Assembly (NCBI GenBank): GCA_026390165.1
Contig: JAPLGM010000017.1
Coordinates: forward strand, 1-64,000
From: Campylobacterales bacterium
GTDB lineage: Bacteria; Campylobacterota; Campylobacteria; Campylobacterales; Sulfurimonadaceae
Direction of reading: 5' to 3'
Length of the DNA stretch: 64,000 bases
Below the pieces are notes generated by a model. The model saw only the letters and a list, made by a program, of their open reading frames with translations. It was not told where the DNA came from and did no database searches. Position numbers and translations under genes: made by a program. Below, piece after piece: positions 53,809 to 62,330 of the stretch (within the stretch, counting starts at the first letter, position 1; each line of letters starts with the position of its first letter).

Positions 53809-55585
53809 CCATAAATATACGACCCTTAAACAGGTATTCGGATTCTCAGCGTTTAGAGCTTTACAAGAGGAGGCGGTTGATGCGATCCTAGAGGGGCGAG
53901 ATTTAGCGATGCTGCTCCCTACGGGTGGCGGAAAGTCACTGTGTTATCAGCTTCCCTCTTTGCTTATGGGCGGGGTTACGATTGTGGTCTCCCCCCTTAT
54001 TGCCCTAATGCAAGATCAGATTATTGCCTTAAAAGAGCTAGGGATTGAAGCAGATATGATCTCCTCGGCACAAAGTAATGATGCGGTGCAAGAGGTGTAT
54101 GCCAAAGCAAAAAATGGAGTATTGAAGCTGTTGTATATCGCCCCTGAACGATTGGGAAGCCCTCAGTTTGTTTCGCTTCTTCGCACCCTTGCTGTTAACT
54201 TTTTCGTCATTGATGAAGCCCACTGTATCAGTGAGTGGGGGCATGAATTTCGGGATGATTACCGACGATTAGGGGAGTTGAGAGCCAATTTCCCCCATAC
54301 CCCCATCGCCGCTTTTACCGCCACCGCCACCCCCAAAGTACGTGAGGATATCCTCTCACAGTTGGGGCTGAACGATCCGTTGATTTTACGGGCCCCCGTA
54401 CTGCGTAAAAATATTAAAATCACCCTCCGAGAGCGCGATGGGGCGTGGCGTGCTGATTTGATTGCATTACTGAAACAACATCGAAATGAAAGCGGTATTA
54501 TCTATGCCTTCTCACGAAAAGAGACTGAGGAGCTCTCTGAATTTTTAACTAAAAAAGGGTTTAAATGCCTTGCGTATCATGCAGGGATGAGTGCACAACT
54601 ACGCCATGACACGCACAAAGCGTTTTTGAACGATGAGACGCAAATTATTGTTGCTACCGTTGCCTTTGGGATGGGGATTGACAAAGGGGATATCCGTTTT
54701 GTTATCCATACCTCACTCCCCAAAACGCTTGAAAACTACTATCAAGAGATGGGGAGAGCAGGGCGTGACGGGGTCGATTCGGAGGCGGTACTTTTTTATT
54801 CGGGAAGTGATTTTTATACGAAAAAACGGCTTATCGAGAGCAATGATGATCTTGGTTATCAAGAAATGATCCTTCAAAAGCTCAAATCAGCGATGGATTA
54901 CGCTACGGCTGAGGAGTGTCGCCATAAAATGATTGCCGCCTATTTTAACGATACGATTGAAGCGTGCGGGTCACAATGTGACAACTGTCTGGAGAGCGAT
55001 ATCCCCAAAAGTGATATTTCTGTTGCATCCCAGAAATTTCTCTCGTGTGTCTATAAAACAGGGGAACGGTTTGGGGGAGGGTATATAGCTGAAGTTCTTT
55101 TCGGGGAGAGGGAGAAACTACGCGATGAGGCTCACGCATCTTTAAGTGTTTTCGGTATCGGAAAAGAGATGAGCAAATCGGTGTGGGGTATTATTGCCAA
55201 ACGCCTCGTTGAGATGGGAGCTATTGAACCTGATGAATATAAAGCCCTCAAGCTTACCCCTGTTGGTGCTGAGATATTGAGAGGAAAGAAAAGTGTTTCT
55301 ATCCGAAAAGAGCGATTGATGCCGAAAAAAGCGTCTTCAAAAGAGAAAGAGTATGATACGCAAACGCCGACTCATTTTGATGCGTTCAAAAAACTTCGTG
55401 CACAAATTGCCAAAGAGAACTCTATTCCTGCTTATATTGTCTTTGGGGACAAAACATTGATGGAGATGGCGGATAAATTACCGATAACCAAGGAGGAGAT
55501 GCTCCGTGTCAGCGGTGTGGGTGAGGTGAAATACGAACGATATGGAGAGCGTTTTAAGGAACTCTCTTTACAACTTATTCACTAA
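53786..55585 (+). CDS. recQ: ATP-dependent DNA helicase RecQ
   Basis: LLPTGGGKSLCYQLP, DEAHCISEWGHEFR, CGSQCDNC zinc site, HRDC-like C-terminus. Confidence 0.95.
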   Translation: MDFSLISSHKYTTLKQVFGFSAFRALQEEAVDAILEGRDLAMLLPTGGGKSLCYQLPSLLMGGVTIVVSPLIALMQDQIIALKELGIEADMISSAQSNDAVQEVYAKAKNGVLKLLYIAPERLGSPQFVSLLRTLAVNFFVIDEAHCISEWGHEFRDDYRRLGELRANFPHTPIAAFTATATPKVREDILSQLGLNDPLILRAPVLRKNIKITLRERDGAWRADLIALLKQHRNESGIIYAFSRKETEELSEFLTKKGFKCLAYHAGMSAQLRHDTHKAFLNDETQIIVATVAFGMGIDKGDIRFVIHTSLPKTLENYYQEMGRAGRDGVDSEAVLFYSGSDFYTKKRLIESNDDLGYQEMILQKLKSAMDYATAEECRHKMIAAYFNDTIEACGSQCDNCLESDIPKSDISVASQKFLSCVYKTGERFGGGYIAEVLFGEREKLRDEAHASLSVFGIGKEMSKSVWGIIAKRLVEMGAIEPDEYKALKLTPVGAEILRGKKSVSIRKERLMPKKASSKEKEYDTQTPTHFDAFKKLRAQIAKENSIPAYIVFGDKTLMEMADKLPITKEEMLRVSGVGEVKYERYGERFKELSLQLIH

Positions 55586-55586
55586 A

Positions 55587-56501
55587 TCAGTATTTTTTAT
55601 TGGTGTTAACGAGGAGATCTTTTTCGCTTAGATCTTCTAGCAACATTTTGAGATTTTTAAGGGTGAAGAGACGTAATGTTTCGCATTTTTCTTTTTTAAA
55701 CTCATTGGAGAATCCATTTTTTGAGAAGATGACGAAAATATCGGGGGTGAGTTTCGCTGCTGAACATCTCTCTTGAAGTTTGGTGAGCTCGCTTTTGTTC
55801 GCCTTTGCTTTGGAATATTTGCATGCGCCCGCAATGGTCTTGCCCCCCTTGGTTCGTCCCAATATCTCAATAATGCCGTTTTTATCCCAATACGAGCCGA
55901 TTTTTCCTACGGGGTCCTCTTTAAAGCTTTGTTTGGTCAGCTCAATAACCAGTTTCTCATACACCGACTCGAAAAAGGCTTGCTTCGTATTTTCCCAACG
56001 CTCTTTCATCTCTTTATACTCACCCTCTTTAATCCCCTTGTAATACGGTGAGACAAAAGCAAACCAGAATCGGAGAAAGGGAGCTGTAAAAGTAAGTCGA
56101 TCAGAGACAATTTCGTTCTCATCAGCTGGCTCCTCTTGAGAGTTTTCACGGCTCAATAATCCATTTTTAATCAAAAAAGCTGCCGACTCTTCCCCCTCTC
56201 TTCGGGATAGATTTGCACGTCTAAACGCTGAGTGCTCTCTGGCATCACCACTTGCAAGGGCAGTGAGAAGGGCATGGTGCCCCTTGTTACTTTGGGTGAT
56301 TTTGGCAATGTCCCCATGGATATAGTGATAGTTTGCCAACACCTTTTCATCGATCAGTTCTTCCAACGGTTTGGTCACATCCACGCTCCACCCCATACCG
56401 CCAAAAACCGCGAAGTACTCTATTGCCTTTTCGATGTCGGTGGCGTTATTTTGAAAACAAAATGAGCGAAATTGTTGTGTGGGTAGTGAGTGTTTTGACA
56501 T
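55587..56501 (-). CDS. DUF234-domain protein without N-terminal AAA ATPase domain
   Basis: LTFTAPFLRFWFAFVSPYYKGI, nuclease-like NGIIEILGRTKGGKTIAGACKYSKAKAN. Confidence 0.7.
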   Translation of the reverse strand: MSKHSLPTQQFRSFCFQNNATDIEKAIEYFAVFGGMGWSVDVTKPLEELIDEKVLANYHYIHGDIAKITQSNKGHHALLTALASGDAREHSAFRRANLSRREGEESAAFLIKNGLLSRENSQEEPADENEIVSDRLTFTAPFLRFWFAFVSPYYKGIKEGEYKEMKERWENTKQAFFESVYEKLVIELTKQSFKEDPVGKIGSYWDKNGIIEILGRTKGGKTIAGACKYSKAKANKSELTKLQERCSAAKLTPDIFVIFSKNGFSNEFKKEKCETLRLFTLKNLKMLLEDLSEKDLLVNTNKKY

Positions 56502-56551
56502 GAGAAAAACCTTGAATTATTTTTTGATATTATAGCCTAATGGTGATGCCA

Positions 56552-56992
56552 TCAAATAAAATCGGCACCTTTTTGGGTCAACACCAATGTCACGCCATCC
56601 TCTTGTACCTCAATGAGTCCATCACTTTTGAGTTCTTCCATCGCTTTAGCAAACGTTTTGTCTTGCTTAGAATCCAATTTTCGTAAAACATTATTGATGA
56701 CATCCTGCTTGGTCATAATATGACCTTCTAATGCACGACTGCCTCTAAACCAATTGATAAATAGTGTTTTGATCTCATTTTTCTGAGTTGTTTCTAAACT
56801 CTCTTTTTTTGGGGGTGCTTTGCGTGTAAAATTTTGAGAAGGTTTGGAATAATCATTCCATGGAGTTTTTTTTCTATTGGTGGCAGATGGTTTGATAGGG
56901 GATCCTTTTATAGATATAGTATCGCAATACAAGAATAAAGTCAATTTCAATTTTGAAAAGTAAAACGGGGAAAACAGGGTTATAATACACAC
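56552..56992 (-). CDS. Hypothetical protein with wHTH-like C-terminus
   Basis: DKTFAKAMEELKSDGLIEVQEDGVTLVLTQKGADFI; start uncertain. Confidence 0.55.
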   Translation of the reverse strand: MCIITLFSPFYFSKLKLTLFLYCDTISIKGSPIKPSATNRKKTPWNDYSKPSQNFTRKAPPKKESLETTQKNEIKTLFINWFRGSRALEGHIMTKQDVINNVLRKLDSKQDKTFAKAMEELKSDGLIEVQEDGVTLVLTQKGADFI

Positions 56993-57051
56993 GCAAGGAC
57001 GATGTGTGAGTCATAAATGTTAAAAAAACGCCATTAAAAAGGGATTTTATA

Positions 57052-57750
57052 ATGATGCAAGGCAAAATACTGGATTATAACAGCGATATGAAAAGTGGAT
57101 TTTTAAGAGATGAGAGTGACAATAGATACCACTTTTTTATGGGTGATTGTACAAATCCGGAAAAACTCAAAATGGGTGCGGATGTCAATTTTGAACTCGA
57201 TGGAGAAAAAGCAACACATATTACCATTATAGAGAGTATGCGTGATATCTCTAGTACGGAAGAAAAATTCACCAAGGCAGCGTCGTTAAAAAAATCACAA
57301 AAAGTCATCTCTATACTTTTGATATTGATGTTACTATTTGCGATAGGTGGATTAATTGTTATTCAAAGAATCTCTGCACTACAAGACCGAGAATTCGAAA
57401 AGGTTGAAAAAAGATATGAATCACAAATTAAGAATATAAACCAATACCTTCTAAAAGGAGAGTGTTCCAAAGCCGCTTCTGAATATAATCAAGCAGGGGA
57501 TACGCGCAAAGAAATATATAAACATGGTGCGTATTACAGTATTGAAACACATGCACAACATGCGCATGCAATCGATATTGCAGAGTGTTTTGCAAACGAA
57601 AAAGATTTTAGAAATGCTGTACAAATGTTAGATATTAAAAATGCAAATAGTCCCGATTATTTCAATAGAGCTTCCATTGTTTATAAAAAAGCAGGGGATA
57701 CCGCACGTGCCAAAGAGGCACATATTAAAGCGCAAGAGTTCCTACCGTAA
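57052..57750 (+). CDS. Cold-shock-like N-domain, TM helix and TPR-like C-terminal protein
   Basis: MMQGKILDYNSDMKSGFLRDESDNRYHFFMGD; VISILLILMLLFAIGGLIVI; helical repeats. Confidence 0.65.
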   Translation: MMQGKILDYNSDMKSGFLRDESDNRYHFFMGDCTNPEKLKMGADVNFELDGEKATHITIIESMRDISSTEEKFTKAASLKKSQKVISILLILMLLFAIGGLIVIQRISALQDREFEKVEKRYESQIKNINQYLLKGECSKAASEYNQAGDTRKEIYKHGAYYSIETHAQHAHAIDIAECFANEKDFRNAVQMLDIKNANSPDYFNRASIVYKKAGDTARAKEAHIKAQEFLP

Positions 57751-57772
57751 AACGTATTTCTTAATTCATTGT

Positions 57773-57803
57773 TTGTAGTAGATAGATTATCTATCTACTA
57801 CAA
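57773..57803. terminator. Perfect 14-bp hairpin
   Basis: ttgtagtagataga-tta-tctatctactacaa. Confidence 0.6.
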
Positions 57804-57806
57804 CGC

Positions 57807-57959
57807 CTATTCTTCAAGCCCCATCGGCTTCACTGCTATGGGGATGAGCAGCCAAAAGGTACTTCCCCTCCCTGAGTCACTCTCCATCCCCACTTCGCCG
57901 TGTAATATATTTTCCGTAATCTTTTTGGTCAGATAAAGCCCCAGCCCCGACCAATTAGC
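57807..57959 (-). pseudogene. C-terminal fragment of a histidine kinase (HATPase_c)
   Basis: [50 protein letters not shown]. Confidence 0.85.
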
Positions 57960-57999
57960 CTTTTACGTATTTTTTAGACCATGTTGTGGAGTAAGCAGA

Positions 58000-58119
58000 G
58001 TGATAAATCAAAAAAAGTTAACCCATCTCAAACAACTTGAAGCTGAATCGATTCATATTATGCGTGAAGTGGTTGCCGAGTTTGAAATTAGCTATTTGAA
58101 GGAGAATCAAAACCTCTGA
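58000..58119 (+). pseudogene. cysD: N-terminal fragment of sulfate adenylyltransferase subunit 2
   Basis: [29 protein letters not shown] matches CysD N-terminus, then unrelated [10 protein letters not shown]. Confidence 0.8.
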
Positions 58120-58164
58120 GTGAATTCGCTATACTTTCAAAATAAGCAAACAAAGAGACAGACT

Positions 58165-59697
58165 ATGAAAAAACTCCCGATCGGAATATCAACACTCAAA
58201 ACAATCATCGAAGAAAATTATCTCTATGTCGATAAAACTAAAATAGCACTCGAACTTATAGAGAATGGACAATACTATTTTTTAAGCCGCCCACGACGAT
58301 TTGGAAAATCTCTTTTTCTCGATACTCTCAAAACCATCTTCAATGCCGATAAAGAAGTATTCAAAGGGCTTTATATTTATGATAAATACGATTGGAGTAA
58401 AAAATATCCGGTGATTCATATCTCTTTTGCAGCGGGCAATCCTGCTACAAAAGAGGATATTCAAGCAAAACTTTATGAAATCATGGATACAAACCAAAGA
58501 CATTTAGACATCTCATGTCCCGAAAACTTTAGCTTGTCAGGGTGTTTTAAAAGAATGATTGAAGAAGCCTACACCAAACACAACCAAAAAGTGGTTATTC
58601 TCATCGATGAATATGATAAACCCATTTTAGACAATATTGAAAACACTGAAGTAGCAACACAAGCAAGAGAGATTTTAAAAGACTTTTACAGTGTCATAAA
58701 AGGGTCTGATGAGTACATCAAATTTGTATTTATAACAGGGGTGAGTAAATTTAGTAAAATTTCTCTTTTTAGCGGACTCAATAACCTTGATGATATTACC
58801 ATAGATCCAAACTACTCAACCATTTGTGGCTATACGCAAAACGATGTTGAAACGGTGTTTGCAAAGCATCTTGCAGGTCAAGATTTTACAAAAATAAAAC
58901 ACTGGTATAACGGCTATAAATGGCTCGGTGAGGGGGTATATAATCCGTTTGATATATTGTTGTTTATTTCAAAAAACTTTATATATAAAAATTACTGGTT
59001 TTCTACGGGAACACCTACTTTTTTACTAAAACTTATTGAAAAAAATAACTATTTTTTGCCAGACTTAGAGAATATAGTAAAAGATGAAAGTATGCTTGAG
59101 AGCTTCGATGTAGACTATATCGAGCTTGAAACATTGATGTGGCAAACGGGGTATTTGACGATTGTAAAAACAGAAGAGGGGTTTGATGGAATCCCTTTAT
59201 ATAGTTTAGATATTCCAAATTATGAGGTACGAAGCTCACTTATTAATACTATAGGTGACTTTATGACTAAAATACACAACCCTTTAGTGTTAAAAAACAA
59301 TCTTTTTAACGCTTTCAAAACGTCTGATTTTATTATTTTTGAAAGAGAGATAAAATCCCTCTTTGCCTCCATCCCTTACAACAACTTCGTTAATAACCCA
59401 ATGCACGAAAAAGAGGGGTACTATGTGAGTGTTTTTTACGCTTATATGAAAGCTATGGGTGTTGAAACTATAGGAGAAGATGTCACCAATAAAGGACGCA
59501 TCGACCTCACTCTCAAGCTCCCCAATGCGCTCTACATTATGGAATTCAAAACCGATGGAAAAGATGCACTTGCTCAGATAAAAGAGAGAAAATACTACGA
59601 AAAATACACCTCTTCAAATCTTCCGATTTATCTTGTAGGGATAGAGTTTGACATCAAAGAGAAAAATGTATCAAGACTTGAGTGGGAGAGGGTTTAG
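58165..59697 (+). CDS. AAA-ATPase-like / PD-(D/E)XK nuclease superfamily protein
   Basis: LPIGISTLKTIIEENYLYVDKT, SRPRRFGKSLFLDTL, C-terminal GRIDLTLKLPNALYIMEFKTDG. Confidence 0.93.
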   Translation: MKKLPIGISTLKTIIEENYLYVDKTKIALELIENGQYYFLSRPRRFGKSLFLDTLKTIFNADKEVFKGLYIYDKYDWSKKYPVIHISFAAGNPATKEDIQAKLYEIMDTNQRHLDISCPENFSLSGCFKRMIEEAYTKHNQKVVILIDEYDKPILDNIENTEVATQAREILKDFYSVIKGSDEYIKFVFITGVSKFSKISLFSGLNNLDDITIDPNYSTICGYTQNDVETVFAKHLAGQDFTKIKHWYNGYKWLGEGVYNPFDILLFISKNFIYKNYWFSTGTPTFLLKLIEKNNYFLPDLENIVKDESMLESFDVDYIELETLMWQTGYLTIVKTEEGFDGIPLYSLDIPNYEVRSSLINTIGDFMTKIHNPLVLKNNLFNAFKTSDFIIFEREIKSLFASIPYNNFVNNPMHEKEGYYVSVFYAYMKAMGVETIGEDVTNKGRIDLTLKLPNALYIMEFKTDGKDALAQIKERKYYEKYTSSNLPIYLVGIEFDIKEKNVSRLEWERV

Positions 59698-60073
59698 GTT
59701 TCGCTTTTACCCTTGATCCCAATCTTTACTGTAACTTTTCTACTCACAGAAACCTTAATATTCATCAAAAAAAGTTTAAAATCCAAGTTTGACGTGAAAA
59801 ATCATTTTTGCGACATGTTTGCGATAATAAAAAGATACAATCAAGAAATCAATGTAAAACTAACTTTATCTACCCTAAAGGGCTCATGAAGTCCGAGGAT
59901 GATGGGAAAAAAGAGTACTGCGTAAGGTCAGTTATCAATATGTTGCAACGCATTTGCAACATTTAAGGGTTATACTGGCAGAATCATCGTCAATTTAAAA
60001 ATATTAAAAAAAGATCGTTTTAATATTTTTTAACGGAGTGAACACGCTAACATTATCAAAAGGGGATTAGAGC

Positions 60074-60757
60074 ATGAAACACCATTATTTGAGCGCCCTC
60101 GCGGCGCTAACTCTCGCATCGTCCGTATTTGCCGGCGGACCGGACGATTTTATCGGTTCGATGTGGCTGACGGCGGCGCAATTTTGTCCGCAGGATACGG
60201 TAGAAGCGAACGGCCAGCAATTATCGATACAACAGTATCCTGCATTGTCGGCGATATACGGAATTACCTACGGCGGTGACGCAAGAACCTATTTCAACGT
60301 ACCCGATATGCGCGGCAAAATGCCGGTAGGAACAGGATTAGTTCCCGGTACATCCTACACGGTTCAGCGCGGAGATAAAGTGGGTCAGGAGACCATGACT
60401 CTAACTCAGGCCTCTCTTCCAACCCATACCCATACCGCGACGTTTGCACCCACCCCTATCACGGTCAACATTCCCGTGTCATCAAATATAAAAAACAATA
60501 CAAATGTCCCCTCGACAACTAACAAGTATTTGGCCGCATCTTCAGCCAACAGTAGTGGAGCTACTATGTGGGCGAACACTAATACAAATCCGGTCAATCT
60601 TGCCGGAGTGAGCTCTTCGGGCGGTGTAGGGGGAGGAAGTGTGAGCGTCGCCGCTACAGGGGCAACTGCCCCGACAGCAGTCGTTACGATCCCTCCGCAA
60701 TTGGGCGTGCGATTTTGTATCGTGACCATCGGAACCTGGCCGGAAAATCCAAACTAA
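60074..60757 (+). CDS. Secreted phage tail collar-domain protein (MdpB-like), paralog 1
   Basis: Signal peptide MKHHYLSALAALTLASSVFA; DFIGSMW...GITYGGDARTYFNVPDMRGKMPVG. Confidence 0.88.
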   Translation: MKHHYLSALAALTLASSVFAGGPDDFIGSMWLTAAQFCPQDTVEANGQQLSIQQYPALSAIYGITYGGDARTYFNVPDMRGKMPVGTGLVPGTSYTVQRGDKVGQETMTLTQASLPTHTHTATFAPTPITVNIPVSSNIKNNTNVPSTTNKYLAASSANSSGATMWANTNTNPVNLAGVSSSGGVGGGSVSVAATGATAPTAVVTIPPQLGVRFCIVTIGTWPENPN

Positions 60758-60791
60758 TTTCATCCTAAAAAATATCAATGAAGGAAAAAAT

Positions 60792-61475
60792 ATGAAACGT
60801 TATTACGTCAGCAGCCTTGCGGCACTTGCCCTCACGTCATCCCTGTATGCAGAGAATCCCGATGCCTATATCGGCTCGATCTGGGCTACGGGATCGAACT
60901 ATTGTCCTACCAACACGGTACTGGCAGACGGTCGGCTATTGAACGTCAACGACTATCCGGCATTGTTCTCCCTCTTCGGAACGACCTACGGCGGTAACGG
61001 AGCTGCGACCTTTGGTGTACCGAATCTGGGCGGGCGCACGCCGGTCGGTGTAGGAACGGGGAACAACCTAACTCCTGTTGCACTCGCGCAACAACGCGGA
61101 CAAGCTAGCGTAGCTCTTACAGCGACCAATCTTCCGGCACATACCCATGTTCCGACGTTTACCCCAAACGGCACTACAACCGCTTTTGCGGTTAACGTTG
61201 CGGTTTCTTCGAACATCGGAAGTGCGAATCAGCCTTCACCGACCGTGAACACCCTCTCCGGTTCGACCATCGGCAGTGCCGGAGCCAATATGTGGGCATC
61301 CACTAATCCGACATCAGTCAACCTCGCAGGGGTTACGATTTCCAACGGAGCCGGTGCTGCGACCGTGACGTTGGCCAGTACAGGCAGCAACGGAACGGTT
61401 CCAACGATTCCGCCAGTGTTGGGGATGACCTATTGCGTCACAGTAAACGGCATATATCCGGTTAAACCTAATTAA
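60792..61475 (+). CDS. Secreted phage tail collar-domain protein, paralog 2
   Basis: Signal peptide; GTTYGGNGAATFGVPNLGGRTPVG. Confidence 0.88.
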   Translation: MKRYYVSSLAALALTSSLYAENPDAYIGSIWATGSNYCPTNTVLADGRLLNVNDYPALFSLFGTTYGGNGAATFGVPNLGGRTPVGVGTGNNLTPVALAQQRGQASVALTATNLPAHTHVPTFTPNGTTTAFAVNVAVSSNIGSANQPSPTVNTLSGSTIGSAGANMWASTNPTSVNLAGVTISNGAGAATVTLASTGSNGTVPTIPPVLGMTYCVTVNGIYPVKPN

Positions 61476-61497
61476 TACCACATAATAAGGAAAAAAT

Positions 61498-62199
61498 ATG
61501 AAACACTATTACCTAGGCGTTCTTGCCGCTCTTACTATGACCTCCTCCGTATTCGCGTGCGGTTCGGATGCAGATTATGTCGGTTCGATCTGCACCACTG
61601 CCGCAGCCTATTGTCCGGCAAACACACTCGAAGCGAACGGTCAGATATTGCAAGTAACTCAGAATCAGGCTTTATTTTCTTTGCTCTACAATACCTACGG
61701 CGGCGACGGGAAAACGACGTTCGCCCTTCCCGATCTGCGCGGACGCGCTCCTGTAGGGGTGAGTTATAATGTACCGAGTGCTGCGAATCAACCGGTGAGC
61801 ATGGGGACAAAACGGGGCAGCGAATCGGTCGCGCTAACAACGGCTCAAATGCCGATACATATCCATAATGCGGCGTTTACCCCAAGCAACGGGACGAACC
61901 CCATTGCCGTCACTGTACCAGTTTCTTCGAATACGTCTGGAAATACAACCGTTCCCTCGCCAACCAACAATTATCTGGCTGCATCGCCTAGTGGCGATAA
62001 CGGCGGGAATATGTGGTCGAGCACGCCGAGTACCCCTCCGGTCACTCTCGCAGGGGTGACGACCACCGGCGGGACAGGGACGGGTAACGTAACCGTCGCA
62101 ACCACCGGTGCGAGCGTACCAGTCTCGACGATTTCGCCGGAATTGGGTTTGAAATATTGCGTCGTTACGGTCGGATACTATCCGCCGCGACCGGATTGA
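61498..62199 (+). CDS. Secreted phage tail collar-domain protein, paralog 3
   Basis: Signal peptide; YNTYGGDGKTTFALPDLRGRAPVG. Confidence 0.88.
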   Translation: MKHYYLGVLAALTMTSSVFACGSDADYVGSICTTAAAYCPANTLEANGQILQVTQNQALFSLLYNTYGGDGKTTFALPDLRGRAPVGVSYNVPSAANQPVSMGTKRGSESVALTTAQMPIHIHNAAFTPSNGTNPIAVTVPVSSNTSGNTTVPSPTNNYLAASPSGDNGGNMWSSTPSTPPVTLAGVTTTGGTGTGNVTVATTGASVPVSTISPELGLKYCVVTVGYYPPRPD

Positions 62200-62330
62200 T
62201 TTTATCCGTTTATATTTATTCCCTCCCGCTTGTCAAAGCGGAGAGCATCCGCAAAGGGCTTTTATGAGACGAGCTTTTTACGGATGCTTCTAGCAGTCTC
62301 TATTATATTTTATTCGAAGGATTTGTAGCT

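Noticed and set aside
53786-55585. RecQ alone as a defence helicase
   Set aside because: Domain order and zinc site look like ordinary bacterial RecQ; only the operon context is unusual.
59879-59910. Hammerhead-ribozyme-like string ctcatgaag...gggaaaa
   Set aside because: The invariant CUGAUGA core is not matched (CUCAUGA) and no convincing three-stem arrangement was found.
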